Translations under genes and position numbers: made by a program | Notes under the pieces: generated by a model | Seen by the model: only the letters and a program-made list of their open reading frames with translations | Database searches by the model: none | Told to the model about the DNA's origin: nothing | From: an uncultured Eggerthellaceae bacterium | Lineage (GTDB): Bacteria > Actinomycetota > Coriobacteriia > Coriobacteriales > Eggerthellaceae | DNA length: 8,428 nt | Assembly: GCA_947632575.1 (NCBI GenBank) | Contig: CANRPV010000061.1 | Span: 1-8,428 of the forward strand | Reading direction: 5' to 3' | Shown here: one piece after another, positions 6,285-8,428 of the stretch | How positions within the stretch are numbered: the first letter of the stretch is position 1 | Layout of the letters: every line of letters starts with the position of its first letter

Positions 6285-7559
6285 CTAAATAGCGCCTGCC
6301 GTCTTCAAATCGGCGATTTGAGCAGCCGTGTATCCCAGTTCGGTGAGGATCTCCTCGTTGTTTTCGCCAAGGCTCGGAGCACGCTGAATATCCGGCTTGT
6401 AGCTGGAGAGGAAGAACGGCAGTCCAATGGTCAGATAGGTGCCACGGGCTCCGCCTTGCTCCACCTTAGTGATGGTGCCATCAGCCTGGAGCTCTTCGTC
6501 GTCCTCAAGCTCTTTCCAAGAAAGTACGGGACCCACGGGGATTCCAGCATTGCCCAGAAGGGTGGTAAGCTCGTATTTGTCATGCTGCAACGTGAATTTC
6601 TCCACCTCGGCGTAGAAAGCATGCTTGTTCTTATCGCGTGCCTCCGCGGTGGCGAAACGTTCGTCGGTCAGCATGTCTTCGCGGCCGATGGTCTTGCAGA
6701 AGTTGGTGTAGGGCTTCTCTTCGCGCTGAACCACGATGTAGGCGAAGTCGTTGGGATCGGCCTTGTAATTCTTGCAACGATAGCACCAACCAAGTACCGC
6801 GCCGCCCTCGGCGTTCTCAGGTCTCGGTAATGTGTCACCCCAGGTGAATCCAGGAGTGTTGTAGCAAGCGTACCAATCAAGCTCGCCGAGGCGATCAAGC
6901 GCTTGCTGGTCGCGCAACTTAATGCGGCAGAGGTTCATAACGGCGTTTTGCATGGATTGATAGACATAGCACCCCTCACCGGTCTTCTCCCGCTGGAGCA
7001 GGGCGGCCAACAGGCCAATCAAAAGATGCATGCCTGAGTTGGAGTCGCCCAAAGCAGCGCCTGATTGGGTCGGGATATTGAATTCACCCTCATACCAGCC
7101 AGTGGTGGCAGCCGCGCCACCAGCGCACTGGGCTACGGGCTCATAGGCTTTTACGTTCTCAAAGCGAGAATGAGGATTGAAGCCTTTGATGGAGCCCATA
7201 ATGCAACGCGGGTTGAGCTTATGAACATCGTCCCAGCCAAAGCCCGCTTTCTCGGCGGCACCCGGGTGTTCGTTTTCCACGAAGATATCCGCTTGCTTGA
7301 TCAGATCGGTGAGGATCTTTTTACCCTCATCGGTCTTGATGTTGAGTTCCAAGGACTTCTTGTTGCTATTGAGGGTGAGATAGTAGAGCGAATCTTCATT
7401 AGGAATATCGCGCATCTGATGACGCGTAGCATCGCCAACACCGGGGCGTTCGATCTTGATTACCTCAGCGCCGAGCCATGCTAACATCTGAGTGCAGGAC
7501 GGGCCTGATTGGACTTGGGTCCAGTCGACGACCTTAATGCCTTCTAGGGGAGCAGTCAT
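6285..7559 (-). CDS. frc: Formyl-CoA:oxalate CoA-transferase (class III, CaiB/BaiF family)
   Basis: A 424-residue cytoplasmic class III CoA-transferase that moves CoA from formyl-CoA to oxalate, feeding oxalyl-CoA to Oxc. The start at 7559 gives MTAPLEGIKVVDWTQVQSGP, matching family N-termini, with AGGTG eight bases upstream. An in-frame ATG at 7652 sits inside the predicted -10 box, so it is rejected. Key residues by family numbering: Q17, R38, E140 in AYEPVAQ, and catalytic D172 in ALGDSNSGMH (Asp169 in O. formigenes). Residue 48 is Gln as in E. coli YfdW, not Trp as in O. formigenes. Two departures: the CoA-contact Arg104 is Lys, and the GGGGQPGW glycine loop is EGGAVLGW (251-258). The strong resemblance elsewhere (SNSGMHL, MNLCRIKLRDQQ) and oxc nearby favour this function; a related dicarboxylate CoA-transferase is the alternative. 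Confidence 0.87.
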   Translation of the reverse strand: MTAPLEGIKVVDWTQVQSGPSCTQMLAWLGAEVIKIERPGVGDATRHQMRDIPNEDSLYYLTLNSNKKSLELNIKTDEGKKILTDLIKQADIFVENEHPGAAEKAGFGWDDVHKLNPRCIMGSIKGFNPHSRFENVKAYEPVAQCAGGAAATTGWYEGEFNIPTQSGAALGDSNSGMHLLIGLLAALLQREKTGEGCYVYQSMQNAVMNLCRIKLRDQQALDRLGELDWYACYNTPGFTWGDTLPRPENAEGGAVLGWCYRCKNYKADPNDFAYIVVQREEKPYTNFCKTIGREDMLTDERFATAEARDKNKHAFYAEVEKFTLQHDKYELTTLLGNAGIPVGPVLSWKELEDDEELQADGTITKVEQGGARGTYLTIGLPFFLSSYKPDIQRAPSLGENNEEILTELGYTAAQIADLKTAGAI

Positions 7560-7650
7560 AAGCGTTACACCTCGCCTCATATCGATCGACTCAAAGAGCC
7601 ACGTTGCTAACCAATCACATGCCAACAATCGTTTTTTTGTCGGTACGTGC

Positions 7651-7679
7651 ATTATAAGTTGGCCGCTTGAGGCCTATTT
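7651..7679 (-). promoter_or_regulatory. Predicted frc promoter: perfect -10, weak -35
   Basis: TATAAT reads leftward at 7656-7651. At 17-bp spacing the -35 hexamer is AAATAG (7679-7674), a poor match, as expected for an activator-dependent promoter. The start site would be near 7644, giving a leader of about 85 nt before the frc ATG. The spacer holds GGCC-N6-GGCC (7661-7674). Confidence 0.5.
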
Positions 7680-7705
7680 TTCGTGTAAGTGTCTTGATTA
7701 CAAAT

Positions 7706-7732
7706 GGTAACTCTCCCGGCAGATTTGTTACC
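7706..7732 (-). promoter_or_regulatory. Candidate regulator-binding dyad upstream of frc
   Basis: GGTAAC (7706-7711) and GTTACC (7727-7732) form a perfect 6-bp inverted repeat with a 15-bp spacer. Its centre (about 7719) is roughly 75 bp upstream of the predicted frc start site, where activators often bind and where the weak -35 would need one. The regulator is not visible in this window. Confidence 0.4.
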
Positions 7733-7757
7733 GAGGCAGAGAACGCTTTCTGAGAGT

Positions 7758-7794
7758 GTCTGATTAAGCACTTTATTAAAACGCTTAATCAGAC
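7758..7794. repeat. Perfect 12-bp inverted repeat, 13-bp spacer
   Basis: GTCTGATTAAGC (7758-7769) is matched exactly by its reverse complement at 7783-7794. The spacer is a run of A and T with few other bases. As RNA it would be a stable stem in the 3' region of the leftward DUF2130 transcript, but no U-run follows in either direction, so it is a weak candidate terminator. As DNA it is a large operator-like dyad. Confidence 0.8.
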
Positions 7795-7819
7795 GTTTGC
7801 TTGGAGTGTTTAATGAGAA

Positions 7820-7846
7820 CGCTTATCCTGAACACCTGTTAAGCGT
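7820..7846. repeat. Second dyad with the same core and a 13-bp spacer
   Basis: ACGCTTA (7820-7826) is mirrored by TAAGCGT (7840-7846), again with 13 bp between. The core halves point the opposite way to those of the 12-bp repeat. The two dyad centres are 57 bp apart. A compact TTAAGC-GT-GCTTAA palindrome (7839-7852) overlaps its right edge. Confidence 0.6.
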
Positions 7847-7848
7847 GC

Positions 7849-8428
7849 TTAATTGTGGAGGGCGTCGAACTTCTCCTTCATGGTAGGATTTCCGCGGGTG
7901 AGGCGTTTGATGGTCAAGTTATCGGCTTTGTCATTGGCGAGACGCAGGTTGTTCTCGGAGCTGAGAAGCGCATCTTTTACCTTCTGCATCTGGGCGATGC
8001 TCTTGTCGATGGCCTCGATCGCCTCGCGGAAGCGGCGCGATGCAAGTTCGTAATTGCGTCCGAAGGCATTCTTGAAATCCTCGAGCTGCTTTTCGAAATT
8101 GGTGATATCGATGTTTTGCTGCTTCATGAGGGCCAGCTCATGACGATAGGACAGGGCGTTTTGCGCGGCATTGCGCAAGAGGGAGATGAGCGGGATGAAG
8201 AACTGGGGGCGGATGACGTACATTTTCGGATAACGGTAGGAGACATCAACGATGCCCTCATTGTACAGTTCGTTTTCCGGCTCTAAGAGGCTGACCAACA
8301 CCGCATATTCGCAGTTCTTCTTCTGACGGTCCTTATCCAGCTTCGCGAAAAAGTCCTCGTTTTTCTTACCATGAGCCGTTTCATCCTGTTGGTTTTTCAT
8401 CTCAAACATGATGGAGATGACCTCTTGG
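7849..8428 (-). CDS. DUF2130-family protein, C-terminal part (partial)
   Basis: Leftward reading frame open from the right edge to TAA at 7851-7849; 192 residues are visible and the start lies outside the window. The visible part begins QEVISIMFEMK, then a charged stretch, then ELDKDR-like FAKLDKDRQKKNCEYAVLVSLLEPENELYNEGIVDVSYRYP, the hallmark of the DUF2130 C-terminal domain, followed by MYVIRPQFFIPLISLLRNAA. The last roughly 105 residues form a long amphipathic helix typical of coiled coil. The acidic-x-Lys strand (FEMK, residues 8-11) followed by EYAVLVS recalls the core of PD-(D/E)XK nuclease-like folds, which is inference. No function is established to my knowledge. No link to oxalate is seen; it shares only orientation with frc, separated by about 290 bp of regulatory-looking DNA. 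Confidence 0.82.
   Translation of the reverse strand, partial: QEVISIMFEMKNQQDETAHGKKNEDFFAKLDKDRQKKNCEYAVLVSLLEPENELYNEGIVDVSYRYPKMYVIRPQFFIPLISLLRNAAQNALSYRHELALMKQQNIDITNFEKQLEDFKNAFGRNYELASRRFREAIEAIDKSIAQMQKVKDALLSSENNLRLANDKADNLTIKRLTRGNPTMKEKFDALHN

Larger units (their letters stand above)
7742..7852. repeat. AT-rich cluster of GCTTAA/TTAAGC repeats, partly phased
   Basis: AACGCTT occurs at 7742, 7780 and 7818, each exactly 38 bp apart. The inverted core TTAAGC at 7764 lies 19 bp from its two flanking GCTT copies. Further cores are at 7839 (TTAAGC) and 7847 (GCTTAA), the last overlapping the stop codon of the DUF2130 gene. AGTGT also recurs at 7755 and 7805. The stretch is visibly more AT-rich than the flanking genes. 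It could be an operator array, a decayed repeat element, or 3' end structure of the DUF2130 transcript; no T-run marks it as a simple terminator. Confidence 0.6.

Noticed and set aside
7560..7652. Longer frc start at 7652 adding 31 residues.
   Set aside because: That ATG overlaps the predicted -10 box, the extra residues match no family N-terminus, and the start at 7559 has a good Shine-Dalgarno.
7855..8286. Long rightward reading frame opposite the DUF2130 gene.
   Set aside because: It is antisense to a clearly conserved protein and has no recognisable family or ribosome binding site.

Overview
The window carries most of a CoA-dependent oxalate degradation locus. It is probably from an anaerobic or microaerophilic gut-type bacterium. 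Base composition is moderate (by eye somewhat above 50% GC), and the Shine-Dalgarno sites are strong and purine-rich. The single-chain pyruvate:ferredoxin oxidoreductase (PFOR) points to an anaerobe. The formyl-CoA transferase resembles, from memory, those of lactobacilli and related Gram-positive bacteria. My best guess is an actinobacterial (Coriobacteriia-like) or Firmicutes anaerobe; no rRNA or other marker here settles this.

Layout. A rightward block on the + strand holds the 3' end of oxalyl-CoA decarboxylase (oxc, 1-195), an AEC-family carrier (346-1578) and a full-length nifJ-type PFOR (1664-5251). A leftward block holds a class III CoA-transferase of the formyl-CoA:oxalate type (frc, 7559 down to 6285) and a tandem hotdog thioesterase-like protein (6102 down to 5248). 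The blocks converge, and the last genes share the 4-bp palindrome CTAG (5248-5251) as overlapping stop codons. A 12-bp stem hairpin (6177-6204) separates frc from the hotdog gene. Upstream of frc lie a perfect -10 box (7651-7656), a dyad about 75 bp upstream of the predicted transcription start, and a roughly 110-bp AT-rich cluster of GCTTAA/TTAAGC repeats (7742-7852). At the right edge is the C-terminal part of a DUF2130-family protein (7849 to beyond the window), which looks unrelated to oxalate.

How the genes fit together. Frc moves CoA from formyl-CoA to oxalate, giving oxalyl-CoA and formate. Oxc (ThDP-dependent) decarboxylates oxalyl-CoA to formyl-CoA and CO2. The AEC carrier is the natural candidate for oxalate uptake and/or formate exit, as inferred for yfdV beside frc and oxc in E. 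coli; no OxlT-like major facilitator is seen in the window. The unusual members are the PFOR on the oxc side and the double-hotdog protein on the frc side. They suggest that this locus couples oxalate turnover to ferredoxin redox chemistry and to clearance of acyl-CoA. Those couplings are inference from gene position.

Points worth a second look: the roughly 95-residue Ala-rich plus coiled-coil plus His-cluster insert in the carrier loop, the altered glycine loop in Frc, an Arg-to-His change in the C-terminal active-site segment of Oxc, a modified ThDP-binding signature in NifJ, the shared-stop convergent layout with possible antisense transcription, and the phased repeat cluster upstream of frc.
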